A stretch of 64,000 bases of DNA, taken from Ceratodon purpureus (lineage: Eukaryota > Streptophyta > Bryopsida > Pseudoditrichales > Ditrichaceae). The position numbers and the translations under genes were made by a program. The notes below the pieces were generated by a model that saw only the letters and a program-made list of their open reading frames with translations, did not search any database and had not been told where the DNA came from. Where the stretch lies: contig CM026421.1 of NCBI GenBank assembly GCA_014871385.1, forward strand, positions 21,814,865-21,878,864. Reading direction: 5' to 3'. This document shows, piece by piece, positions 43,547-56,153 of the stretch (positions are counted from its first letter, which is position 1; every line of letters starts with the position of its first letter).

Positions 43547-46500
43547 CTAACTATCGTCTGCTCCTTCTCCTTCCGGTATTCTCTTTAGTGCTGAGAAAAG
43601 TGTTGCTATGGTCTAGGATAGAAAAACAAAAACAAAAATAAAATAAAAAGCACCTTTCTTGTGTTAGCCAATTCTGTCTCAAGAACGCTGAGCTTTTGAG
43701 TAGGATCAGCTGGAGGCTGCTGATCAATGTGCTTCGGTATAATCTCCTGTAATGGCTTCAATTTTCCAACTTCTTGTTCTAAATGCGTTAACCTCCTTTG
43801 AAGGGGTTCATGATCGTCACTAGGCATCCTCATCGGGAAGCTGAACAGGGTAGCTAGACTAGACCATATATTTACAATAAGCTGAAACGGAAAAGTTATC
43901 ACGCCGAAGACGAGTTTTACTCCTGATGTAATAAACCCCACCACATTACCTAGGACGCCAATGCTCGGTTCCACTGAAAAGAGTAGTTGGCAAATAAAAC
44001 ATGGGTAAATATTAGAAGCTTTTCATTATATCTATGTATATAATCTACGATTTCAGATTGTTGGACGTGCACACGATCAAGAATTATTTGGTAACATTTG
44101 GTCAAATTAAACTTTGATTGGAAAGATTGACAGGATCTTACCTTCTGGAGGATCATCACTGTTATATGTACTATGTTCTGATCCTGCATCAAAGCGATCC
44201 TCCTGCCTTCATGCAATATGGTGGTTGTGTATTATTCAATACTATTAGCTTCGCAAGTGTAAAACACTTCATAAAATAATTTCACGTTGGTTAAAGGTCT
44301 ATGGCAGCATACAAGCATTCAACAACCTCTACACTAGCTGATAAATCGGTACATTCTGAAGGAATATATCAGCACAGGTTTCACATGGAGTGTTTAAAAC
44401 TCACGAGCTCATGAGCAGGTTCAGGGGTTGATACGTTGGATCCACTAACACCAGCTTCGGTTGTAGTAGCAGCTTCTTTCCCCTGCTGAGAGTAAATGGT
44501 CAAAGGACTAAGATTAATGGCTTCGCAACTTACACTACCATTCCGTGAATAAGACCTTCATTATAAGTTAATATTCGTGAGCACTCCGAATGAATGCGCT
44601 AACACGATTAGCAGAAAGCATGTACCTTTGGATTTGAACAAGCCAACTCTTCTCCTTTTCCATCGACAATGGACACTACTTTGGTTGCAGTCTTCAGTTT
44701 TCCCTCCTTGATGGCCTAAAACACAATGACGCCTAGTGAATATTTAGAGCCGGCTATAATAACAAGAGTGATTTTAAACGTCCTTTATTGCTAAACTTCT
44801 CAACCATACCTGAACAATTGTTGGGTCTTTCCAAGGGCCCTTGTCCGACATCAAACATCCGCCTTCCTCAGCGCAAGTACAAGTTCCGCCTAGAAACACT
44901 GGAAGTTGACTGGAAAGAACTTGCATGTTTGCAACAGAAGTAGGCATCAGTGTCAAGCTGAGTGTAGGGATTTACAGCGATACAATCAACATCGACATGT
45001 ACTCAAAATAGGGGAATGTACTTCTGTGAAAATCATTCCTTCGACCCTATTTTGTCTCTCTATTTCCCACATGATGAGACAACTTCAATAACATGTATTC
45101 AACACCCTTCAATCGAGGCTTGTGAATGAACAATAAGCAATATCATCTCATTTTGCAATTGACACTTCTTATGTGATGCAGTAGCTGTGAGCTTTTACCT
45201 TGGTTCTATAATATCCAGAAGCTTCGACTGATAATTGCCTCCAAGAACCTACTTGTCAATGCGATATCAATGATGTCAACAGCAAACTTTGGCTAGGTCT
45301 TAGTGAACAATTAATCTAAAGAATCTTGAACAAATTGAAGAGACATTTGGATTTTTTCAACTACATGTTGTAATTCTCTAATAAGGTCATACAATTTTTG
45401 AGATGGGGACCCCAACTTGTAGTTATAAAACATTGAAAAAAATTGTATCAAGAAAGAAGGATGACAGACTCACATTAATTTTCGCAGCTGTCTTATTGTC
45501 AAGAAAACCCCTAATTGTGTTCCATAGTAGCCTAAATCCTGTACCTGCATTTATGATGAACATACGATGCAGTGTCTGCCAACCACAACAGCTGTTCATA
45601 TTCAGAGAATGCAGATTCATAAACAGTAAACGTGAGTAGCATAAACCACATGCATCTCACCTATCGAAATTGGAACTTACTTCAGGATAATTTGCTGAGT
45701 CTATCTTCTGAATAGCAATTAACAACTCTCTAGCTTGTTTGCTAAAATTTCTCATACCCTGTACAACAACAACCCAGGGAGTGATGACGATTCAAATGAA
45801 TCAAACAAATTAAGCATTGTGAAAACTTGAAGAACTCAGATCGAAGATACTTACTTACCACTCCATCAACATCTATGATAGTTGTAGCTGAGTCAACATG
45901 ACGTTTAGTTGCAAGAGAACAAGCCGCAAACTTCAGGTTAATTGTTCTCTCAAACTCAAGAACATGATATTTCAAATATCTATCCAGGGTCGTGCACTCC
46001 ATGAGCTTTTGTGGGTCCACTTTGCCAATCAGTTCAATGTATATAGGCCTTCCTTCTTTATCGATACCGTGATGTCCCTGAGGATAATACCTTCTAACAG
46101 AATCCAATTCGGTAAATTGGAAATCCTGAACACCATCATCACAAACAAATAGATTCATCAGATTTCACACGAGGTCGCGACGTCTGCTCTCGGTACATGT
46201 GCAGTTTGCTGTTGTTCAAATGCAATAATCTTAAACAAGGATGTGCTATATACCAAACACACAAGACCATGGCACCAGGATTCACAACCGTTTCAATAGT
46301 ATCCGCTCCAAACTCATGGCGCCACTGAAGCATTCCCTTCCACATTTCTCTCGCTTTATGTACATCATACTTCCTAGCTTTGAGAAACCTACACAATGCA
46401 TGGGTGCTCATGGCATGTCAACAGATACTCACCATACAATACTGTTTGCGGTAATTTAATACCATGAGAGATTCGAGCAATGAAGTGGAAGGGGCATGGC

Positions 46501-46821
46501 AAACCCTAAAATGACAAACCAAGCTAACCCCACTTGTAATTCTAAATGACAGAAAAGTGGAGATTGAACTACAAAAGAGAGTGCATGAGGAGAGCCCAAG
46601 TGGGTAACGAACCGGAGCATTGTGTGATAATCATCGAGATGCTCAGGCAAACTCTCATCAGCGATGAGTTTTTGCCGGAACTTTTCCACAACCCGTTGCT
46701 CTTGAAGCTCTCGATAATCCTCTACCTTCACAGATGGGGCTCGATTTTTGAGGCTTGCGGCGCTTTTGTTCAAGTTTTTCTCGCGATGCTTCTCGCGATG
46801 TTTGTTGAATGCAGCCTTCAT
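43547..46821 (-). CDS. Sec14-like phosphatidylinositol transfer protein (CRAL-TRIO)
   Basis: Twelve exons fit with consistent phases: 46821-46613, 46388-46289, 46125-45859, 45758-45681, 45575-45474, 45248-45199, 44909-44810, 44715-44626, 44482-44405, 44202-44142, 43973-43654 and 43612-43547, giving about 506 residues. Sec14 proteins exchange phosphatidylinositol and phosphatidylcholine and support phosphoinositide signalling at membranes. Visible are the CRAL-TRIO-N segment ([28 protein letters not shown]), the lipid-binding domain ([60 protein letters not shown]), a hydrophobic segment ([20 protein letters not shown]) and a C-terminal coiled-coil-like part. The architecture matches plant SFH-type Sec14 proteins. 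The frame stays open upstream of 46821 (GLTFSGRK), so an N-terminal exon is probably missing from this model. Confidence 0.88.
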
Positions 46822-48032
46822 CTTTCTGCCAGAAAACGTGAGTCCCTTGAATCCTCTGCCTCACCTTCTCCCTTGTGAATGTCGAATGCAGACGCATGCT
46901 TTATGCTTTGCATGTAAACTCACTGTTAATCAGTTATTGGTCCCAAGAACCTCCTCCCTCACCTCTTGCTCGTTCCTACACAATCAGCATACATCAGCAA
47001 TGTTGCATTTCGGCACCCATGTGGTTAGGTATGTGAAAGCACCTGCAGCAAGAACAAAAATACTCTCAAGTTCAGAAAAATCGGTCTGAAGCTCACATTA
47101 TTCATGCCATCAAACTTTACGTATCACCACCACGATTCATCTTTTAGGGCTCTCCTGTCTGCTTCCTTACCAAATCTTCTCTTACGCCGCATCGTTCACC
47201 GCCTCCATATTGTACATAGCCTTCGTACTTGGTCGAATTAATTTGTTAAATTCTAAACTAAAGATTATAGAATGCCCACTAAAGTTCAGTATCAACATTC
47301 CGCAAATCGTTCATATCTGCTCCTTGTCCCCCCGAGATATTCTTGTCATGACCCAAAAGAAGCAAAATTTAGTCGCATAGACCTAAAGGAATATATGAAT
47401 GCCTCCATCTACACGCCGAGGAAGGAAAGAGTCGAGCATCTGATGTAAAAACCTATAGCCATGTCCATGCTTCAAAGCTAGTCTCAACCCATTTGGACAA
47501 ACTCACAAGTATTTCAGGGATACATGTAGGCTGTGCATGAAAAGATTCAACGATCTTACATAAAACGCCACACTACTGAATGGTAAGGAAGGCAAAATTG
47601 TGAGTATTCTAGGTCTCTTCATCCGAACAGAAACCTGAAAAAGCTTCCTCCAACTGCTAACCACATCCAGTCGTCGCCTCAACAATGGGCGCATGTAACA
47701 CATGAAGTGCACCTTGATACATACTTAGGATTCCCTCAAGCATGAACAACTACTCGACCGCAGGAGATGATCAGAACGCATGAACTTGAAGTTTGAATTG
47801 TATATCATAAAGGGGAAAATTTGTCGTCAACTTGCCCTCAAAGGCTGACATGATTTCCAAACAGTTATTGACTCTCATTTCTTTCTGAGAAGAGTACACA
47901 GATGTGTGCACCGACTGGCTTGTGGTGGTACTTACAGCTAGACTTAGAGCTAAGGTACTATCTTACATAAATACAATCTGCACAGGAACGGTCCTCTAGC
48001 AATTGAAATGAAGCAAAATCCCACTTCCTCCA
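46822..48032. other. spacer upstream of the Sec14 gene
   Basis: It probably holds the missing 5' exon(s) and promoter of the Sec14 gene; a candidate acceptor GTGAGGCAG lies just upstream of the first modelled exon. Plus-strand ORFs here (46546-46878, 46748-47089) are shadows or chance. The CASP-like gene 3' UTR lies at the far end. Confidence 0.4.
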
Positions 48033-48854
48033 TCAATGCAACCTTCGATAGGCCAGACGGTGGAGAGCAGAAGCGGCCAACAAGGTGGACAGAGCCAGAA
48101 AACCGAAGCCGATGAAGCTGGCGATGATGGCCCCTTGGGCGTAGTCGCAGAATCTCGACACATAGTTACAGAATGTGTTCCACCCTGTGTTGTTTTGCCC
48201 GTTCCTGGCGATCATGGCGACCGCCAACGCTGCCGACGCAGCAGACATCAAAGCACTAGCCGCAATCTGCACAACATAAGAAGCCCATTTCGAGGTCAAT
48301 TCCGAAACCATAATGCTTTTTTGCGGTTCACAACCGAGACCAAATTCAAACACGCAAACAGGTTATGTGATGTACTAAGGTCGTGAACTCACAAAGTCGA
48401 CCAGAAACGTAATCCATGCCCCTCCAGAGTAACTAAGAGGTCCTCTCCGAAGAATCAAGGAACAAAACGCCACCACAGCGGCTAGAATTGCGTATACAAA
48501 GACCACGCTGTTGGCGATGATGAACCACCTGCAAGCATCCCACGGCAAGAAAATCAGACCAAAGCTCTCAAAGTTCACCGGCTGATTTACCAGATGAAGA
48601 AGCTCCAGGAATTATAACGACGAAAGATCAACTTACTTGTAGGCAGGGTAGTCTCTCCACCGACCCCTGAAGTACCCATACGGAGTGCCATGAGTCTGGG
48701 TGGCCAGCAGCATCACCACCACAGCGGCAGCAGTAGCACCCGCCGTCAACAACCGCAACACCAAGTTGAGGCAGCTGTGGTAGGCGTGGTGCCTGTGGTG
48801 CCCTTCCTCATAGTAGCCTTTGCGAGGAACCACCACAACTGGGGTATCCGACAT
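48033..48854 (-). CDS. CASP-like membrane protein
   Basis: Three exons, 48854-48637, 48528-48393 and 48266-48033, join in phase (donors GTAAGT and GTGAGT) to give 195 residues. The protein has four hydrophobic segments: LRLLTAGATAAAVVVMLLAT, WFIIANSVVFVYAILAAVVA, a third in the SALMSAASAALAVAMI region, and AIIASFIGFGFLALSTLLAA. The N-terminus is cytosolic and His-rich (YYEEGHHRHHAYHSCLN). The second loop has NTFCNYVSRFCDYA, with the two Cys typical of CASP-like proteins. CASPs organise membrane domains for Casparian strips; CASP-like members such as this occur in all land plants with less certain roles. Length and intron pattern fit the family. Confidence 0.88.
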
Positions 48855-51080
48855 GATTGCTAGCTAGCTACCTGAGATCATCACCAGCAACAACCACAAA
48901 AAGTTAATCATCCCATTCCTCAAAACACCGACGAAGTACCGATCAGGTCTTACCTCCAAAACCATAGCTGTGACTAAGAAAAGTATCAAATTTGATGAAA
49001 GACTGCGAAGAGGGCATGCGAAATTCTCACCAAAAATCGAGATGAAAATCCAATGCAGATGAGCTCCAGAGCTTCGGTCGGAGACGGGTAGCAGATTGAT
49101 GAGGGCGAGATTGTGAGCTTACTGCAACTTAGTGGCGACCATGGCATGATAATACTAGCGCCCTGTTACCGTTCCGATGGGCCCACATTCTACAATAATT
49201 GTGGAGCTCCTTGACCAAGTTTGCATCTGCTTCTTCACCCACATGGATCAGACACTTCTGTAGGAGAGCTGTTGATCAGCTTCACCTTGCCCCCACTTTG
49301 GTCACCAGTGCAGCAACTGATTGAGGGAATTGTCAGAGCCGTCAAGATTCTGGAGCTCGCCTGATCAGCTACTCGCAAGCTACTCTACTCGACTATAAAA
49401 GAGTTTTTAAAGCGTTTTTTTCCTGTGAGCTCCTTGGATTCTGCGGCATAGCTGGAGTGTCCTGGACCTCCTGGTGGTAAAGCGGGCGGACAAATAAGAC
49501 TGTGGCATCAGGGGAGTGACAAGTGTTTGTCGCAAGGCTCGAGTGCGGCGTTGTTAAAAAATGCAGACTATACAGCTTTAGCTAAGCCTTTGCTCGGCTT
49601 TTGATTGGATTCCCTGACATCCTAAGAAAAGAAACAATACAACTGTGGTTGTACATTCCAGGTCTGTTGACGTGGTCTCCGAATGGTTTAATACGTTGGT
49701 GATGAGTCGGCGTTGCATGAGCTTGGTCTTGAAGGAATGCTGCCGTTTTCTGACACAAGAAGGGTGTCATGTCAACGGTCTGAGATTTGCAGGTTACTGG
49801 GTTTTACGACGTGCAAGACTATGTCACGATGGAGAGTAGGGCGTCTTAGTTCATGGAGCTCTTGCACTTAAAGAGTAGGTGTTCGGCTCAGCATATACTC
49901 TTACCGTTCTTTTTATGCTTTACAGATAATTGTTTGTGCTGCATTTTCGTGCCAAATCCAGGAGCCTACAATTAGTGAAAGAAGCTTTGCAACGGAACAA
50001 GGAGGAGCAGGAACCCACTTCCCGAAAATAGGCTACTTCATCTCCAGATTTTCATCGTTTTCTACAGTGGTGGTCGAAATACTATGCATGCAGGTGGGCC
50101 AGCATATGTGGGTTTGCTCATAATGAGTTGGCACTGCTAGGCATCTGTGTCTGGAAGGCTGTGGATAAAACTGGAGACCGTAGAATGGTACAGAAATGTT
50201 TTGGGAATTGGGATGTTTTCTGAGCCTCACATCGAAGGATTTTTGTAAATCAAAGTTGACTCGATTGCAAAAGAAGGGGATCAGGTTAAAATCTGCAGCG
50301 AACGAACAGGCACTGCAGTCGAGTATTGAGGCTATAAATGGAGCAATTATTCCAACCGCCAAATTTATGGAAGACAGTGATCGCCTACATCACAATTTCA
50401 GAAGTTCAGCAACACGATGCCTCATAGACTTAAAATAAATCGTCCTAAATGACTAGACAAAGGCTACTCCATAAGCCGAGAAGAAACTACCTGCTGTGTG
50501 GTGACACCTGACTAGAAAATCTACGAGAAAGTGGATTGGGAACTGGATCCAGGTCTGACAACTCACCAAGTTTGATTCATTGTTCAAAGGATAAATTCGG
50601 TTTTCGGACTGCCACGTTGTGGCAAATGCTTGCATTAGGAGTAAACAATATCCACACGTAAATAATTTCGTAGGCCAACATTTTAATCGCGTAAATTGGG
50701 ACGCAGACCACATGTTCTTTACAACGAAATCGACTAGAAAAAGCCAATATATTGATGTGTTTGTGTGCAGGAAAGCAATTTTCATGTCCCGGGGCTGAGT
50801 ACTTCATCCTCTTGCCGCTAATAGCATCTTCACTATATGGCATGGTGCCAACCCTTTACCCTTCAATTAGGCTTAAGGACTACCCCTGAATTGCCAGCTC
50901 CATGACATAAAAAAGTACGAAAAATATTTGTGCCTGAACCGAGCTCTATCTAAGAATTAATTCCTCTAAATAAGTAAAGCAGCCATCAGGTCCTCCTCTC
51001 GGGGTGTTAGATTAAAGTAAATCCGGAACTAGGCAAAACTCAACCCAAAACGAAGTACATCTACTTCTACAAGTAAGTTC
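48855..51080. other. spacer between the CASP-like and nucleolin genes
   Basis: It includes the 5' UTR and promoter of the CASP-like gene (with a possible leader intron ending TCTCAG near 48874) and the 3' UTR of the nucleolin gene. ORFs at 50033-50362 and 50453-50785 are not convincing. Confidence 0.45.
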
Positions 51081-54000
51081 CTAATCGTCGAAGGTCATTT
51101 TCTTCCCTGTGCCAACCAAAGGCGCAGATGACCTTCCACCACGTCCTCCACGGCCCCCACCGCGACCACCGCGGTCACCTCTACCTCCACTCCTTCCTCC
51201 GAATCCTGTGTCCACATCAATACCATACTTCAATACATTGTTAAAGGTATATCATAAAGCAAATAAGACTGACATCATTTTAAAATGGGAAAAATCACAT
51301 GAATTCTAAGAAACACACCTCCTCTGTCACCTCCGCGTCCACCGCGTCCTCCACGGCCACCGCTGAAGCTCCCCCTGTCACCACGTCCACCGCCGAAACC
51401 ACCGCGGCCGCCACCACCACTGGGTCCTCCACTGCTGGCCTCGTTCACCACAAGACTACGACCATTGTAGTCTGATCCATCAAGCTCAAAGGCCTTGTTC
51501 ATCTCGTCCTTGCTCCCAAATTCAATGTAAGCAAACCTGTGAAAGGAAAAAGTTGGCTATCAGAAATAATAAATGAAAAATGTGACAGATAAAAATTGTT
51601 ATCAATCACCAACCCAATTCGAGAACAGCGGCAAGGTGCTTACCCCTTAATTTGTCCGGACTCTCTGTCTGTAGGAATTCGGACGTTAACCACTTGACCA
51701 ACCTCGCCAAAGAACTCTGTCAGGCCACTCCGGATCTGTTGAAAGTTAAAATTAGTGATAGGATTTTGAGATTAAATTTCGAGGTCCAGGAATCGAAAGC
51801 TTTATAAAGTAATTAGTTAGAATGATTGTTTACCGAGTCCTCATCTTGAAATTTATCGAACCCACGGACAAAAGCAGTCTTGTCACTGCCTGATCTGCCA
51901 CCAGGGGTTCCTCCATTTGGCCTGGAAAAGAGCGACGGGTTAGAAATTCATCGCAAGGGTATGTAGGTTTAAAGAGCAATCAGTAATTGGATGAACACGT
52001 GAATACAAAGAACAAATACAATCTGTTCATACTTAGTGAATTAGAAAATGATTTGGAATCGTATTTCGCTTACGTTGCACCCCATTCCTTGCCACCGCTT
52101 GGTGGGGCAGCGCCGCGTTCACGCGCCAAGTCAACGAAAATCTCCCTCCCTTCCACACTCTGTCCACTCTTGGACAAAGCATTCTGGGCACCCTCGGACG
52201 TTTCAAACTCCACATGGCCAAATCCACGAGAACGACCATCCTCGTCCATTGCGATCCTCACGTCGGCAACGGTGCCGGCGTCAGCAAAGAACTCGTAGCT
52301 GCCAAAGAAAACCAAAGAAAATAAGTGTGATGACAAAGGACAACTAGTTAAAAATCCGGAGAAAATCAAATCGGCACGTTGCACTCACAGGATGTCTTGT
52401 GTAGCACCCCATGCCAAATTCTTCACGAAGACTGTTTTGCTACCACCTTCAGCAGGCTGCTTGGTCGGAGTCTTGACCTGCAGGAGAATTAATGATAAAA
52501 AATGAGAATTGAGTGTAGCGTAGTAATCAATCCAAACCAAGTTGGGAACTTGTTACAATCAGCGATCATCACACGGGACTAATACAAACGTACCTCCACT
52601 TCCACTTCTTCCTCTTCATCAGATTCCTCCTCCGAGGACGATTCTTTCTTGGCTGAGGGCTTCGCGGCGGCCTTACCATTAGCAGGCTGCACGAAAATGA
52701 CCATAGATCCATCCAAGTGAATTTTAAAACCTTATGATCGCTGCGTAGCTATATCTAAGTAGGAAAGAGTAGAGTGACCAAAGTTACGAACAAAAGGAAA
52801 GGAGAAGTACCTTGGCATCCTCTTCGTCGCTCTCTTCGTCACTATCATCCTCTTCAGAGCTATCATCTTTAGCAACGGCCTTAGCAACAACACCGTTCTT
52901 GGCAGCAGGCTGCAAAAGAAGATAATCGATAACAGAAATCAGTCGACCATGTGACTGGAGCGATCATTTACCTGGTCTTAATGAAAAGAATTCGTTAGCT
53001 AACTATGGACCATATGTCCGTGAATCTTTGCCAGACAAAGACATCACGCCAGAGAGGTAACCTTCAGACGGCATGATTTAGAAAAGAAAGATGAAAGACG
53101 AGAGAGCTAAACTACCTTCTCGTCCTCATCATCACTGTCATCCTCGTCACTGTCTTCCTCATCACTGCTCTCCACCTTCTTTGCTGGAGCCTTGGCAACA
53201 GGTTTTGCAGGTGCCTGAGATTGACAGGCAAATATGAAAAAATAAGAGGATTTAAAAACGACAGTCACAAACGAGCCAATTATTCAAATGAAGGATATAA
53301 ATCCCATTGTAACTAATACTGCATGAGAGTCGGTCAAATTCTCAATCTGATTTAAACCCATCAGCGACCATTCCATCTACAATTAATTCCAAGGAATTTA
53401 TTCGGTTCTGAGAGCCCGTCGGATTAGTTGGTTCAATTCTAAAGGCTGGTCGTATTCCCAACTATAAGCGCAGACAAGACTGTTCAGCCGATAAATTAAA
53501 GACTAGGAGCCAGTGGATGGATCAGATCATTGAAGAGAGCTAATTGAAGACTATCTAAGAACTACCCGGTGCACAAACTGATATTATAATCGTTCTGAAG
53601 TTAACACCCAAGTTTTGAAATCCAGCAAACGGTACAAACTACTACAAATATCGAAATATCAAATTTCCTGTACTAGTATCACTAACAGGGCTTTCCCTAG
53701 TTGCATCGTAACAAAACTGCGTCAATTTAGCTTGAATCAGGGGGCACGCAGTCGTTACAAGGTTTCTTCCATACAGAATATTATAACGAGGGTACCTAAC
53801 CTGAAGGGTTAACAGATATTACTCTCCATTGAGGCACTCACTCCAAACTTTTCCTGTAATCAGTTGTTTTAAGCACAATACTGAACGGAACATATTTCAT
53901 GACGTCACTGACAATGAGAGATACACTTACGGCGTCTTCCATCTCACTGTCCTCGTCCGACTCTTCCTCTGAGCTACTCTCTTCCTTCTTGGCAGGGGCT

Positions 54001-55237
54001 TTGACGGCCTTAGCAGCAGGCTGCATACACAGTCTCGATGTCAATTTCTGTACTCATTGTGGCAATGTAAAAGCCATAGTTCATTATGAGACCCCTACGA
54101 TGATCACAGGGATTTTTACTAATAGACCTCCTAGACAATGAACATACTGCATTGAACAGTACCTTAACTTCCTCCTCACTTTCATCGTCGCTGTCCTCTT
54201 CAGAGCTGGACTCCACAGGTGCCTTGGCGGCCGGCTTGCCATTCTTGACAGGCGCTACCTTCGCAGGGGGCATCTCCTCGTCCTCATCTGAAGACTCTTC
54301 CTCAGAACTGCTTTCAGGGGCCGCGGCTTTCTTTGCCGGAACGGATTTGGCAGCGACTTTAGCAGCAGCCTTGGTTGCAGGCTTAGCAGCGGGCTTGGCA
54401 TCCTGGAAAAAACATCATTGTCAGCAACTGAAGTGATGGATCAAAGCCACTTTAAGAATCGATCCATTCCCGTAAATGACAAGGAGCTCAGTAGAGACGG
54501 TCAGAAACAGTGAGAAAGCTAATCGATTCTTTCATACCTCTTCATCGGATGAAGATTCTTCCTCGCTGCTGCTTTCAACCGGAGCTTTCTTAGCGACAAC
54601 CTTAGCCGGAGCTGCTTTCGCGGCCTTGGCTACTGGCTTGGGAGCCTGAAGAGAAACATTACTGCTCATGAGATATTCTGATGAAAATCATAATCATCAA
54701 ATTTGGAAGCATTAGCAAGTCCATGTAACACCATGGCAGATTACAGGGTTACAGCTGCAGCATACCTCTTCCTCATCTGAAGATTCCTCCTCTGAGGAAG
54801 ACTCAACTTTCTTCGGTGGTGGTACAACCTTCTTCTCACCCTTTGATTTCTTCGATACAGGTGCGGCGACAGCCTCTTCAAGAGCTCTCTTCCCTGTATT
54901 TAAAAGTAATCAGCATGGTCAGAATATGTAAATATATAATTTCTGAGAAAAAATCATCGGAAAGTTCTCGCATCCACAAACCAGGAAACCTAAATATTTG
55001 TCAAAACAATCCCAGAAGGCCAGGTTTATCTGTACCTGATTTCTTCTCAGGTTTAGCCACCACTGGTGCGGCGACCTGTAAAACAGTGAAAGCAGCACGC
55101 GGTGAGAAACGACGCCCTTTATCGTACTTTAAAAACACAGCTATGGGCTCCATAGCAACCGAGCGAACTCAAGAATCAGCTTATAGCAAAATCAAAAGCT
55201 TCCATACCTCCACAGATTGCTTCGACTTCTTGCCCAT
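51081..55237 (-). CDS. nucleolin-like protein
   Basis: Fifteen coding exons join in phase to about 587 residues: 55237-55208, 55075-55036, 54893-54766, 54645-54538, 54402-54163, 54020-53931, 53214-53116, 52909-52811, 52686-52594, 52477-52389, 52298-52074, 51921-51834, 51735-51644, 51536-51319 and 51205-51081. Nucleolin acts in the nucleolus in rDNA chromatin and pre-rRNA processing. The start is MGKKSKQSVE. The N-terminal half alternates Lys/Ala/Pro-rich and Ser/Glu/Asp-rich blocks (ESSSEEES, DSDEESDEED). RRM1 has KTVFVKNLAW and RGFGHVEFET; RRM2 has KTAFVRGFD and FAYIEFGSKDEMNKAFELDG. The end is a GAR tail (GGRGGRGG repeats) before KKMTFDD. This is the standard plant nucleolin layout. Confidence 0.93.
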
Positions 55238-55943
55238 TGTGGATTCGAATTGAACTCACCGAAGCTTTTGTATCAACCTGGTCGAAAAGAATAAAAACGT
55301 GAGCAACCGCATTCACATTCAAACACTCTTTCAACACCGAACGTACGGAACCAAACACACTGTCACAGCACGCCATTAAAAGGAAAACCCCAGACCTCCG
55401 GAGGACATAAAAAAGACTTTAAATTAACCAAACACACTTACTCACACTAACTCCTCCCATACACACTCAACCCCAACACATAAGCAACAGCCCCTAACAA
55501 AAACCTAAAACCCCTAAGCACCCACACCACACCCAAAACTCACCTAAACCCCTCCAAAACTCGCCTACACCACTCCAACAATACCCCCGAGCCAAAACAT
55601 CCCCAAACCCCCTCAACAGCCGCAAAACCCAAACACCACACACACCTAACACTCCTTAAACCCTCCTTAAACCCTGAAAAAAGCAGCAACCCTTAAACCC
55701 TCAAAAGTGCAACTAACAAACCCCTCTCCCAATAAACCCCTCCTCAATTCAACACCAACCTACGACCAAGCTCCCAACACATCAACACCCATAAACTTAA
55801 ACCCCATACAAAAAAGATAAACCAAAACTGACCGATCATAAACCCTGGGAACACATGACGCATGCAAGCTACAGAAGAGATTGCAGAATACATACAATGC
55901 ATGCATGACCATGCATGAGAGAGGGGCGAGTTGGATACAAACC
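55238..55943 (-). other. nucleolin 5' UTR with leader intron
   Basis: A leader intron of about 665 bp fits between donor CCTCAG^GTTTGT (exon end 55943) and acceptor TTTTCGACCAG^G (exon start 55277). The intron is G-rich on the transcribed minus strand; on the plus strand it is full of degenerate telomere-like units (AAACCCT, CCCCTAA) at about 55480-55710. ORFs across it are not judged coding. Confidence 0.55.
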
Positions 55944-56126
55944 TGAGGCGACGAAACGGGATGAGTGAGAGAGTTGGAGATGGTTTCTTTGCACCTGGCG
56001 AGTCTCCGATGCGGGGGTCGGAGAGATGCAAAGACGAAAGAGGCCGATCTGAGCGAGCGGACTCCACAAGAATGCTCCTCCTCTCTCTTCTGTCCTTCCC
56101 CTCCCTTGGCGGCCGCCGCGACCTAG

Positions 56127-56153
56127 GGCCCAATTCACGTCCTCATTAGGGTT
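56127..56153 (-). promoter_or_regulatory. site II and telo-box in the nucleolin promoter
   Basis: On the minus strand TGGGCC (56132-56127) and AACCCTAA (56153-56146) stand about 15 bases apart upstream of the likely first exon. This pair is known from plant promoters of ribosomal protein and ribosome-biogenesis genes and fits the gene's role. Confidence 0.6.
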
